DNA from: Sanyastnella coralliicola
Lineage (GTDB): Bacteria; Bacteroidota; Bacteroidia; Flavobacteriales_D; Sanyastnellaceae
Assembly (NCBI RefSeq): GCF_030845195.1
Contig: NZ_CP132543.1
Span: 761,501 to 825,500 of the forward strand
Reading direction: 5' to 3'
DNA length: 64,000 bases
Shown here: positions 11,594 to 20,575 of the stretch, piece after piece
Numbering within the stretch: the stretch's first letter is position 1
How the letters are laid out: each line of letters starts with the position of its first letter
Notes under the pieces: generated by a model
What the model was told of the DNA's origin: nothing
Seen by the model: only the letters and a program-made list of their open reading frames with translations
Database searches by the model: none
Made by a program: the position numbers and the translations under genes

Positions 11594-12052
11594 TTAACCC
11601 AAAGTTTCGATGACCTGGAGGGCCTCGGCTACATGCTTTTCGGCTTGAGTTTGACTGTTGAAGATGTGAACGATCTTGCCGTGCTTGTCAATGATGTATG
11701 TGACTCGACCAGGGATCAGTCCTAGCAGATTAGTTGGGACTCCAATCGCTTTGCGAAGAGTGTTCCCTTTGTCAGAAAGCAGAGAAAAAGGCAATCGGTA
11801 CTTTTCAATGAACTTTCGATGGCTCTTTGGAGAATCTCCGCTTACCCCGTAAACAGTGACTCCAGCATCTGTGAACGAAGCATATGAATCTCTGAACGAA
11901 CAGGCTTCTTTTGTACATCCCGGAGTGTCATCTTTCGGGTAGAAGTACAATACCATTGGTCCGGTCATGTGTGATGGACCGAGCTTTACAACGGCGTCAT
12001 TTTCATCTTTTACTTCTACGCTTGGTAGAGTATCGCCAACCTTTAGTGCCAT
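11594..12052 (-). CDS. bcp: Thioredoxin-dependent peroxiredoxin, Bcp/PrxQ type
   Basis: 152 residues, the usual length of the Bcp/PrxQ family, which reduces hydrogen peroxide and organic hydroperoxides in the cytoplasm using thioredoxin. The peroxidatic Cys46 lies in 'PKDDTPGCTKEAC', with the candidate resolving Cys51 five residues on. The thioredoxin-like fold is shown by 'VLYFYPKD' and 'YGVSGDSPKSHRKF'. A second Bcp is encoded at 38213-38677. It is divergent from the M36-like peptidase gene, with about 150 bp between the two starts. Confidence 0.92.
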   Translation of the reverse strand: MALKVGDTLPSVEVKDENDAVVKLGPSHMTGPMVLYFYPKDDTPGCTKEACSFRDSYASFTDAGVTVYGVSGDSPKSHRKFIEKYRLPFSLLSDKGNTLRKAIGVPTNLLGLIPGRVTYIIDKHGKIVHIFNSQTQAEKHVAEALQVIETLG

Positions 12053-12201
12053 GGGTCAATTTTAGGGTTAAACCATCAAAGTGCAAGATAGTTCTCATAC
12101 CTCCTCAGATGAAGTCTACGGTTTGCATTCCTCTATCCCATCGAAAAACTGGGGGTTCCTTGGGAATCTTGACGTATATTCCAATGCCTAAATATGTAGA
12201 C

Positions 12202-15174
12202 ATGAGGAACTTGTTACTGTTTGCAGCCGCTTGCTGCCTGGGTTTTACTCTAAACGCCCAAAGTGATATTGAATATTATCAAGACATGTATGAAGTCCGA
12301 TTGGATCAGCCACACAAAGACCGATTCAATCCGCAGCTTCAACAGAACTTGAGAGAAGCTGGAGCCTGGAAGGCCTTCAGCCAGAATAATGATGGCTGGT
12401 ATGCCATTATGAGCCCTGAGCACCATCTACCACACCGCGCGTGGGGTACGCCAATGGAAATCCCAGGTTCAACTACACAAGACAAAGCAGAGTGGTTCAT
12501 CGAGAACAAGCTTTCTGATTTTGGAATCAACCTCGATGAATTGTCATCTCCTGTGGCTATTGCTACAAAGAAGAACGATATCATTCGCTACAAGCAAGTA
12601 GTGAACGGAATGGAAGTATTAGGAAGTAACTTAATCTTCAAATTCAATAATGATCGCCTGATCATGTTCTCTCTTGATTACTTCGGAGAAGCGAATGAGG
12701 TAGAAGCAACTCCACTTTCGTTTGAAACTTTGGCTTCATTCGCTACCGCGGGAATCGCTCTGAACAACATCGAAGTATCGACTGATGGCGCATTTATCTA
12801 CGCACTGAAAGCTGAGAACACAACAGACCTTCGTCTAGTTGAGCGAATTTGGGTGAGTGGATACGAAAGCACAGTACCGAAGAACTACCTCACATTGGTA
12901 GACGCAACAACAGGTGAAGTGCTCGTTCGTCAGAATATGGTGCAGCACATCGCTCCCGATTCCGGCGATAAGCCAAAGAAGAAGGAAAAGAAAATCTTGA
13001 CGATGGGTATGCCTGTAGTCATCTCAGGTCAAGTTGAAGGAACTATTCTTCCTTTGAACGTTTTCGATGAAGAAATTGAAGCTCCATTACCGTACTTGAC
13101 GTTCAACGTAGGTGGTGAGCAAGTTCAAGCAGATGTTGATGGAGGTTTCATCACATCAGTAACTGGACCAGCAGAAGCAGACTTCGATCTTTCAGGACCA
13201 TTCTGTACCATCTTTACTGCTGGTGTTACTCCTGAATTTTCAGCAACATTGGATGATGGCTACACTGTAGTATCGTTTGACAATGCGGCGAATATCCGAG
13301 AGTTGAGTGCTTACCGTAGCACAAACCAAATCCACGATCACATGAAGGCTTGGTTGCCAGATTTCGATGGATTGGATTTCTCACTGACAACTAACATTGA
13401 CGTTGCAGGTGAGTGTAACGCATTCTACGATGGAGCAAGTATCAACTTCTACCCGAACGGAGGAGGATGTAATTCAACAGCGCTCTTGGCTGACGTAGTT
13501 TACCACGAGTATGGTCACGGTATCAACAACGAATTCTACCAAGACAATGGTGGTTTCTACCAGAACGGAGCAATGAACGAAGGGTACGCAGATTGGTGGG
13601 GCCTAAGTTTAACAGAAAGTCCGCTACTGGCACAAGGATTCTACGATGACTCTGACGAGCCACTTCGTCGTTATGATATCGATCCTAAAGTATTTGGTAT
13701 TGATGATGACATCCAAGTACACAGCGGAGGTGAAATCATCTGCGGTGCATGGTATGACTCTCATTTGTTGATGGGTGGAGACTGGGATGCTTCTATGGAG
13801 CTTTTCATTGCTACTTACTCAGGACTTCAAGCAGTAGAGACTGACAACGCCACTGCATTTACAGATGTACTTCTTGATGCACTTCAAGAAGATGACGATG
13901 ACGGTGATTTGAATAATGGTACTCCGAACGGTTTGGCGATCCTTGAAGGATTCGATATCCACGGAATTTCATTGTTCTCATACACAGAGATTGAGCACGA
14001 ACCAGTTGAGTTTGCTGATTCAGGTGCTGAAGTTGTTTTAGTCGCTGACGCGGAAATCGTTTTCCCATTCGGTCAATACTTTGAGAACATGACAGCCTTC
14101 TACCGCACTGAACTAAACGGTGAATGGCAATCTGCAGTAATGGATGAAGTGAACGACGAGTTCGAAGTGAACATCGGACAGGTTGAAGGACCAGAAATCA
14201 TTGAGTACTACTTTGCTATCACAGATGTGCTCGGAGGTAATTCGGCTATTTCGCCTTCAGGTGCCAACAATGAAGTATATCCAAACCTCCCATTCATGAC
14301 ACTTGTTGGAGTAGAGCCTGCGCTGATTAATGACTCAGATGATTACTCTGAATTTGGTGACTGGGATCCAAGCATCAATGGTGATACAGCTACAACAGGA
14401 CAATGGGAAGAAGATGAGCCAGTAGGTTCAACAAGTGCTGAAGGAACGCCAGTAGCTCCGTCAGAAGACCACACACCAGTAGACTTTGGATTCTGTTTCC
14501 TAACAGGAGTGAGCCCAGGCCCTAACGGTGGAGTAGGTGAGAACGACGTAGATGCTGGACACACCACACTACTTTCTCCTGTGGTTGACCTTACGGAATA
14601 CCAAAACCCAATCTTCTCATACTGGCGCTGGTATGTAAACGCACCTCCAGGAGGGGCGAACCCAGGAACTGACTGGTGGCAAGTAGAAGTATCGGATGAC
14701 GGAGGTGACTCTTGGACATACATTGAGAATAACTTGACTCAAGATGTTTCTTGGAGACGCAATGCTTTCTTCGTGAGTGACTACGTTGACATCACCAACG
14801 AATTCCAAATTCGATTCATTGCCTCAGACAGTACGACTATCGGTGAAAACCTTGATGGAGGTTCGTTGATTGAAGCTGCAGTTGATGACATCGTATTGTA
14901 CGATGTAGCTACTGGAGACGGAGTACTAGAAGAATCATTGATTGATTTCGCGGTATGGCCCAACCCAACGAATGGAGAGCTGCGTGTGAACATCGAACGC
15001 GCTGGTGGTCAACTAGATATTATTGACCATAAAGGACGTTTGATCGAATCAATTCCTAATCAAGCACTAGGACAAGCAGTCATCGATTTGAGCGGGTATG
15101 CTCGAGGTCAATATTTTGTGAGGTACACGGTTGATGGTATGTCCGTCAGCAAACTCATACAGTTGATAGAGTAG
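12202..15174 (+). CDS. Secreted M36 (fungalysin)-like zinc metallopeptidase with T9SS type A tail
   Basis: The start at 12202 gives a clear signal peptide (MRNLLLFAAACCLGFTLNAQ). The in-frame ATG at 12184 is an alternative, but anything further upstream would overlap the bcp gene on the other strand. Residues about 60-260 look like an FTP-type propeptide. The catalytic motif HEYGH is at residues 435-439, followed by 'NEGYADWWG', which supplies the third zinc ligand; this arrangement fits gluzincins of the M36 type. After the protease domain comes a jelly-roll-like region ('SPVVDLTEYQNPIFSYWRWY', 'VEVSDDGGDSWTYIE'). The last 75 residues are a T9SS sorting domain (VWPNPTNGEL to YTVDGMSVSKLIQL). 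It probably acts as an extracellular protein-degrading enzyme activated by propeptide removal. Confidence 0.87.
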   Translation: MRNLLLFAAACCLGFTLNAQSDIEYYQDMYEVRLDQPHKDRFNPQLQQNLREAGAWKAFSQNNDGWYAIMSPEHHLPHRAWGTPMEIPGSTTQDKAEWFIENKLSDFGINLDELSSPVAIATKKNDIIRYKQVVNGMEVLGSNLIFKFNNDRLIMFSLDYFGEANEVEATPLSFETLASFATAGIALNNIEVSTDGAFIYALKAENTTDLRLVERIWVSGYESTVPKNYLTLVDATTGEVLVRQNMVQHIAPDSGDKPKKKEKKILTMGMPVVISGQVEGTILPLNVFDEEIEAPLPYLTFNVGGEQVQADVDGGFITSVTGPAEADFDLSGPFCTIFTAGVTPEFSATLDDGYTVVSFDNAANIRELSAYRSTNQIHDHMKAWLPDFDGLDFSLTTNIDVAGECNAFYDGASINFYPNGGGCNSTALLADVVYHEYGHGINNEFYQDNGGFYQNGAMNEGYADWWGLSLTESPLLAQGFYDDSDEPLRRYDIDPKVFGIDDDIQVHSGGEIICGAWYDSHLLMGGDWDASMELFIATYSGLQAVETDNATAFTDVLLDALQEDDDDGDLNNGTPNGLAILEGFDIHGISLFSYTEIEHEPVEFADSGAEVVLVADAEIVFPFGQYFENMTAFYRTELNGEWQSAVMDEVNDEFEVNIGQVEGPEIIEYYFAITDVLGGNSAISPSGANNEVYPNLPFMTLVGVEPALINDSDDYSEFGDWDPSINGDTATTGQWEEDEPVGSTSAEGTPVAPSEDHTPVDFGFCFLTGVSPGPNGGVGENDVDAGHTTLLSPVVDLTEYQNPIFSYWRWYVNAPPGGANPGTDWWQVEVSDDGGDSWTYIENNLTQDVSWRRNAFFVSDYVDITNEFQIRFIASDSTTIGENLDGGSLIEAAVDDIVLYDVATGDGVLEESLIDFAVWPNPTNGELRVNIERAGGQLDIIDHKGRLIESIPNQALGQAVIDLSGYARGQYFVRYTVDGMSVSKLIQLIE

Positions 15175-15516
15175 ATCAAAGAACATATTTAAAAGGAAGA
15201 GCTATCCGAAAGGATGGCTCTTTTTTTATTTCTATCCCTCTATAGGATTAGGGGTTAAGTGTCTGCTATACAGTATAATGGGTGGTTTTTAATGGGCGTG
15301 GTAACTTTAACTTGCGCTCGATTGCAAAGTACTCGGTGAGAACGACCAATTACTCATTCTGGAGACCATTGGTTGTTCAAATCGAGCACCTTCGCCAAGT
15401 CATCTGAAAAATGTAGTGAATAGGAGAGGGATTCTGTGCCCCAGGTAGGAAGAGTGCATGATTCAGAAAACCGAAAACTGTAACTGAATATCTCAACCAT
15501 AACCAAAACAAATCCT
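15175..15516. other. 342-bp intergenic region without a gene
   Basis: It holds the terminator of the metallopeptidase gene (15197-15227) and, further on, a GGTTAAGTGTCTG...GGGTGG stretch (about 15254-15292) that resembles one downstream of the next gene (19722-19753). No good -7 box is visible before 15517, and no coding frame or RNA fold was recognised. Confidence 0.6.
15197..15227 (+). terminator. Rho-independent terminator
   Basis: AAGAGCTATCC / GGATGGCTCTT stem (one G-U pair) with a GAAA tetraloop and a T-run, 22 bp after the metallopeptidase stop. Confidence 0.85.
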
Positions 15517-18500
15517 ATGAGACGGATCTATCTTTTTCTCTTGGCCTGTTGTTTGTCTTTTGTGACAATGGCTCAAGAAGCACCTTATGTTGACGGCGAG
15601 ATCATTATTATCACTGACGGTTCACAACCAGAAGCGATTGTCAATGATTTCTCTTCTATTGATGGGGTGCAAACACAACTCTCAATTAAGCAAACCATCA
15701 GTAATGACTTGAATACATGGTTGCTCAAATTCGATTTCAATCAGATCAGCCACGAAGCGATGTTGGCGAAGATCAGAACTTCATCGAAGATTAAGGCAGC
15801 TCAGTTCAATCACTACATCGAAGACCGTGCGGTGCCAAATGACCCACAATTCGGTAGCCAATGGCACCATATTGATGGTTCAGATAATGACATTGACACA
15901 GACCTAGCATGGGACGTGACCACAGGAGGAACAACTCCCAATGGTGACAACATTGTTGTTTGTGTGATTGAAACGCAAGGTGCAAACTGGGCACACACTG
16001 ATTTGATTGCCAATCACTGGACCAACAGTGGTGAAATCCCAAACAACGGCGTTGATGATGACGGCAACGGATACGTTGATGACTTCGACGGTTGGAACGT
16101 TACAAACAGCTCTGATAACATCAATCCAGGAGGACACGGAACAGCGGTTTCCGGTATGATCGGTGCACGTGGTAACAACGGCAACGGTGGAGCTGGTGTG
16201 AACTGGGACGTAGACATCATGCAAGTACAAATGGGTGGTATTACTGAATCCAACGTACTAGCTGCGTATGCTTACGCCTTCACAATGCGTAACCTTTACA
16301 ACACATCAGGTGGAACACAAGGAGCTTTCGTAGTAGCTACAAACGCTTCTTGGGGTATCGACAATGGTAACCCAGCCAACTTCCCTGCCTGGTGTGCTTA
16401 CTACAATACGTTGGGTGCAGCTGGTATCCTAAACTGTGGAGCAACAGCTAACAACAACGTGAACGTCGATGTAGTAGGAGATATGCCAACAGGATGTACT
16501 TCAGACTACATGATCGCTGTGACTGCAACCAATAGCAGTGACCAAAGAACATTTTCTGGATTCGGAGCTACTTCAATCGATCTCGCGGCACCAGGACAAG
16601 CAGTATTCTTGCCTTCTGGATCAAGCTCGTACTCGAACGCAACAGGAACGTCATTCGCGTCTCCTTGTGTTGCAGGTTCTATCGCACTGCTTTACAGCGC
16701 ACCATGTACTAACCTAGCCAACCTTGCGATCAGCGATCCTCAAGGAACGGCTGATATCGTTCGAGGGTTGATCCTCGATAACGTAGACGCAGTTGCTGGT
16801 CTATCAGGTGAAGTAGCAACGGGAGGACGTCTGAACGTGAACAACTCAATTCAAGCATTACTTGGTGACTGCGCCATTCTTGGTGGAGGAGTACCAGGAT
16901 GTATCGACGGTAACGCATGTAACTTTGATCCATCAGCTACAATTGATGATGGAACTTGCTGTTACAGCAACTGTCACTCAGTAGTTGCTGGTGGTGGAAC
17001 CTTCGATTCTGAAATCAGCTGGAATATCATCAACTCAGGTGGAACAACAGTACAGTCAGGGGTTGCAGGTACGATTGGTGCTTGTCTTCCTGATGACTGC
17101 TATACCATCGAACTTGTAGATGGCTTCGGAGATGGTTGGAATGGAGCTACCATCGATATTACCAACGAGCTTGGTGAAGTTGTATTCACAGGAACACTTG
17201 CTGCCGGTTCTTCTGAAACCTTTGAGTTCGTGGTTGGAAACCCTTCGTGTGCTGGTTGTACAGATAGCGCAGCTTGTAACTATAACCCTATCGCAATTGT
17301 TGATACTGGTGATTGTTGTTTTAGTACTTGCTATACTGTAAACGTAGGTGGTGGTACTTTCGATAGCGAAATCGGTTGGACTATCCAGAGCTACGGCGGC
17401 GTGACTGAGTACGCTCAAGGAGTAGCTGGTGACGGAACACCACTTTGTTTGAGCGATGGATGTTACCAAATGGTTTTGACTGATTCATTCGGAGATGGAT
17501 GGAATGGTGCAACCATTGATATCCTGCAGTTTGGTGATATCATCTTCAGTACGACACTGGAATCAGGTTCAATTGAAACAATTCCTTTCTCGCTAGGAGC
17601 AGGGTGTGAACTCGGTTGTACAGATGAAGGAGCATGTAACTACGATCCTGCAGCTGATATCAATGACAACTCTTGTACTTACCCAGGTTGTACAAACGTT
17701 GACGCGTGTAACTACGATCCAAACGCTGGATGTAGCGGTGGTCAGTGTGTATTCGATAACCAGTGTGACGACTGTCTAACGGCTGCGAATACAGGAGTAG
17801 GATTCTACGGACCGTACTCTCCATTCGCATGGACAACAGAAACAAATGGAGGTGATGGGTTCTCAGAAATCAGTACTGGTTTTGCCTTGGTGACAGGGAA
17901 CAACGCAGGTGATTCGAATATCGAAACTCAAATCACAACAACAGTTGCTGTTTCCGGTGATTTCAGCTTCGATTGGAATTATGCAACAGATGATGGTCCT
18001 TCATTCGACATCGCATACTATATCAATGGTGTTCGTGTTGATCTGACAAGCAACTTCGGTGGACTTCAGCAGGATGGATCAGTGACCTTCTCTGCAAATG
18101 CCGGAGATGTCATTGGGTTCGGAATCGAATCTACAGACGGGTGCTGTGGACGCGGATGGGTATCGATCACCAACTTCACTTGGCCATCTGATGATAGCTG
18201 TGTAGGTGGATGTACAGACCCAACTGCTTGTAACTACGACGCAACTGCAGGATTTGATGACGGATCTTGTGAGGCTACAGGTTGTACAAGCGCATTTGCA
18301 ATCAACTTTAACCCAACGGCTGGCTGTGATGATGGTTCTTGTCTCTTCATGAACCCTTGTAATCAAGTGGTAAATATCGGAGGCATTCCAACAGGGTTCT
18401 TTGGTGATTATATCGCTGGTAACTGGTCAATTGATCTCGGTGCTGGAAACGGTCAGATTAATATCAACTCCGCTAGTATGGATATCACTGGAAATGACAA

Positions 18501-19641
18501 CGGCACAAGCGGTGTTCTTACTCAAGCGACTGTGACGGCTGCTGAAACTGGTAACTACTCCTTTAATTGGGATTATTTCTCTGAAGATAGCGGTGCACAA
18601 TACGATATTGGTTACTACATCAACGGAGTACGCGTAGACCTGACCGATAATTTCGGTGGACTCGAACAAGACGGAGCCGTTTCGTTTGCTGCCAACGCAG
18701 GTGACGTAATCGGATTCGGAATCGAGTCAACAGACGGATGTTGTGGAGCAGGTCACTTGATTATTACTGACTTCCAACCAGCAAATGAAGAATTGTGTTT
18801 CCCTGGATGTACTTGTCCATGGGCGTGTAACTACGATGCCTTTGCAACCTACGATGACGGTTCATGTGATTTAACATCGTGTGTTGGCTGTACAGATCCT
18901 TCGGCGTGTAACTTCGATTCTGCTGCGTTGATAGACGACGGTTCATGTGCGCCAAGTGGATGTACTGACCCTGCAGCCTACAACTACAGCAGCCAAGCAA
19001 CGTGTGACGGCGGAACTTGTCTTTACATCAACGGATGCGGAAATGTAGTGGACGGAAGCGGAAACGCAGCTGGATTCACGACAGACTACGTTTCGGATAA
19101 CTGGACAATCGATATTGGAGCTGGAGACGGCTCTGTCAATATCAGTGATGACCAAATGGTGATTGAAGGAAATAACAACCAAGTAGTGGATGTCCTTACT
19201 CAAGCTTCAATCACTGTAATTGAATCGGGGAGTTTCTCATTCACTTGGGATTACGTAACAGACGATGGACCACTCTATGATATCGCGTACTACATTAACG
19301 GCGTTCGTTTTGATCTGACCAATGTAAACAACGGTGTACTTCAGGGAGACGTAGTAACGTTCATGGCGAATGCAGGAGACGTTATTGGATTCGGAATCGA
19401 CGCCACAGATGGATGTTGTGGAACAGGGTGGTTGACCATCACAGATTTCACCTACCCAGGAGAATCTTGTGTCGCTGGATGTACCTATGCAGATGCAGAC
19501 AACTACAACAACGCAGCCCAAGTAGACGACGGTTCATGTGTCTACACTGAGTCATGTGTTGGAGACTTTGATAACGATGGCTTCGTAAATGCCGGTGACT
19601 TGCTAGTGTTCCTAGCTGCCTTCGGTACGGTTTGCCCGTAA
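15517..19641 (+). CDS. Secreted S8 subtilase-like protein with Cys-rich DGSC modules; active-site Asp replaced by Glu
   Basis: 1374 residues, signal peptide 1-19 (MRRIYLFLLACCLSFVTMA). An I9-like propeptide ('EIIIITDGSQPEAIVNDFSSI') precedes a subtilisin fold with His207 in 'GGHGTAVSGMIGA' and Ser379 in 'ATGTSFASPCVAG'. The place of the catalytic Asp is taken by Glu152 ('VCVIETQGANWAHTDL'). Downstream are many 'GCTD..ACNYD....DGSC' modules. Interleaved with them are two copies of a 'GGGTFDSEI...DGFGDGWNGATIDI' domain and three copies of a roughly 135-residue domain ('YDIAYYINGVR.DLT', 'NAGDVIGFGI.STDGCCG'). The C-terminus is a dockerin-like loop (DFDNDGFVNAGD) ending '...FLAAFGTVCP', without a T9SS type A tail. 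Whether it is still a protease is uncertain because of the Glu. Confidence 0.85.
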   Translation: MRRIYLFLLACCLSFVTMAQEAPYVDGEIIIITDGSQPEAIVNDFSSIDGVQTQLSIKQTISNDLNTWLLKFDFNQISHEAMLAKIRTSSKIKAAQFNHYIEDRAVPNDPQFGSQWHHIDGSDNDIDTDLAWDVTTGGTTPNGDNIVVCVIETQGANWAHTDLIANHWTNSGEIPNNGVDDDGNGYVDDFDGWNVTNSSDNINPGGHGTAVSGMIGARGNNGNGGAGVNWDVDIMQVQMGGITESNVLAAYAYAFTMRNLYNTSGGTQGAFVVATNASWGIDNGNPANFPAWCAYYNTLGAAGILNCGATANNNVNVDVVGDMPTGCTSDYMIAVTATNSSDQRTFSGFGATSIDLAAPGQAVFLPSGSSSYSNATGTSFASPCVAGSIALLYSAPCTNLANLAISDPQGTADIVRGLILDNVDAVAGLSGEVATGGRLNVNNSIQALLGDCAILGGGVPGCIDGNACNFDPSATIDDGTCCYSNCHSVVAGGGTFDSEISWNIINSGGTTVQSGVAGTIGACLPDDCYTIELVDGFGDGWNGATIDITNELGEVVFTGTLAAGSSETFEFVVGNPSCAGCTDSAACNYNPIAIVDTGDCCFSTCYTVNVGGGTFDSEIGWTIQSYGGVTEYAQGVAGDGTPLCLSDGCYQMVLTDSFGDGWNGATIDILQFGDIIFSTTLESGSIETIPFSLGAGCELGCTDEGACNYDPAADINDNSCTYPGCTNVDACNYDPNAGCSGGQCVFDNQCDDCLTAANTGVGFYGPYSPFAWTTETNGGDGFSEISTGFALVTGNNAGDSNIETQITTTVAVSGDFSFDWNYATDDGPSFDIAYYINGVRVDLTSNFGGLQQDGSVTFSANAGDVIGFGIESTDGCCGRGWVSITNFTWPSDDSCVGGCTDPTACNYDATAGFDDGSCEATGCTSAFAINFNPTAGCDDGSCLFMNPCNQVVNIGGIPTGFFGDYIAGNWSIDLGAGNGQININSASMDITGNDNGTSGVLTQATVTAAETGNYSFNWDYFSEDSGAQYDIGYYINGVRVDLTDNFGGLEQDGAVSFAANAGDVIGFGIESTDGCCGAGHLIITDFQPANEELCFPGCTCPWACNYDAFATYDDGSCDLTSCVGCTDPSACNFDSAALIDDGSCAPSGCTDPAAYNYSSQATCDGGTCLYINGCGNVVDGSGNAAGFTTDYVSDNWTIDIGAGDGSVNISDDQMVIEGNNNQVVDVLTQASITVIESGSFSFTWDYVTDDGPLYDIAYYINGVRFDLTNVNNGVLQGDVVTFMANAGDVIGFGIDATDGCCGTGWLTITDFTYPGESCVAGCTYADADNYNNAAQVDDGSCVYTESCVGDFDNDGFVNAGDLLVFLAAFGTVCP

Positions 19642-19661
19642 TCTTAACTACAATGTGATAG

Positions 19662-19698
19662 AATACCGGACCCTGAATAGGGTTCGGTATTTTTTTTA
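19662..19698 (+). terminator. Rho-independent terminator
   Basis: AATACCGGACCCT / AGGGTTCGGTATT stem (one G-U pair) followed by a long T-run, 20 bp after the subtilase-like gene. Confidence 0.85.
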
Positions 19699-19846
19699 TT
19701 TCGATTAAGGCGCTGAAAATCAGTGGTTAAGGGTCTGTTTTAAGGGCTGGGTGAAAATTTTTTGAAACCTCTTTGAATACCCCCCGTAATAGATAGTAAG
19801 AAATTGATGTGCTAGAACACAACGCAATTTGGATAAGCATTTTTTT

Positions 19847-19890
19847 GGTTAAGGTTAAGGTTCTGAAAACGTTCGGAACCTTTTTCTTTT
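19847..19890 (+). terminator. Terminator module A (GGTTAAGGTTAAGG plus hairpin)
   Basis: GGTTAAGGTTAAGG leads into AGGTTCTGAA / TTCGGAACCT with an AACG loop and a T-rich tail. No gene precedes it closely, since the previous gene already has its own terminator at 19662. Confidence 0.6.
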
Positions 19891-20040
19891 GTCTAAACTT
19901 TTGAATGTCAGATTTCTCCTACATTCATTTACCATCGAGTTCCTACACCCTAACAATTATCCCTGTTCTACTTTCGGTAATGAAAGCAATAGCTTTCTAT
20001 CTATATCAAGCATGATGTCCGCACAGGACAAAGCGCAAAG

Positions 20041-20111
20041 GTTTAATAGTAGTTAAGTATTTAAGTTAATTTGGTTAAGTTAAAAGTCTCGATAACGATC
20101 GGGACTTTTGA
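20041..20111 (+). terminator. Terminator module B
   Basis: TAGTAGTTAAG...TTGGTTAAG leads into AAAGTCTCGAT / ATCGGGACTTTT with a short loop. The leader and hairpin resemble module C. Confidence 0.55.
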
Positions 20112-20124
20112 TTTTTATAGCCGA

Positions 20125-20173
20125 TTCTTAGTTACTAGTTCTTAGTTCTTAGTTCTTAGTTTTTGGTTCTTAG
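20125..20173 (+). repeat. Seven-unit tandem heptad repeat, consensus TTCTTAG
   Basis: Units in order: TTCTTAG, TTACTAG, three perfect TTCTTAG, TTTTTGG, TTCTTAG. More degenerate AGTTCTC-like units follow near 20260-20285. The repeat is outside any gene. Confidence 0.85.
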
Positions 20174-20482
20174 TCATGTTCAGAGGTGATGAGTTCTTGA
20201 TCATTGACAATTGATTTCAGATACCACACTAGACTCTTGTCCCTAGACACTCGTCAGTAGTTCTCAGTTCTCGATTCCTTGTCGTCGGTTATACTCAGAG
20301 GCGAGTTTTAGATTTCAGTTTCTAGATTATCGATTCGAATCCCCCCAATTAGCACATCTTAACAGTGTAATCCTTGTCCTACAGGCACTTGAGGAATCAT
20401 TCTTACGTTAATATTAAGTAGGGTAAAATACATTTGAAGTGTACAAGTAGCAAAGAGCTTTTTCATAGTTGAGGCGTTCTAG

Positions 20483-20575
20483 CTTCAACGAAGGTTAAGT
20501 TTAGTAGTTAAGTTATTTAGTATTTTGGTTAAGGTTAAGGCAGGGTCCCGAAAACGTTCGGGACCTTTGCTTTTT
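20483..20575 (+). terminator. Terminator module C
   Basis: TTTAGTAGTTAAG and TTGGTTAAGGTTAAGG lead into GGTCCCGAA / TTCGGGACC with the same AACG loop as module A. It also lies immediately downstream of batE on the opposite strand and could help end that transcript. Confidence 0.6.

Larger units (their letters stand above)
19642..20573. other. 932-bp gene-free region with repeated terminator modules
   Basis: No convincing coding frame. It contains the terminator of the subtilase-like gene, then three related modules, each a 'GGTTAAG' stretch leading into a terminator hairpin (ends at about 19890, 20111 and 20575), a seven-unit heptad repeat (20125-20173) and degenerate AGTTCTC-type continuations. 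A candidate -7 box TACATTTG lies at 20429-20436, ahead of the third module. It may encode small RNAs or be decayed duplicated sequence. Confidence 0.55.

Noticed and set aside
11911-12201. Upstream extension of the M36-like peptidase frame
   Set aside because: It overlaps bcp on the other strand and would bury the signal peptide; the start at 12202 (or 12184) is far better.
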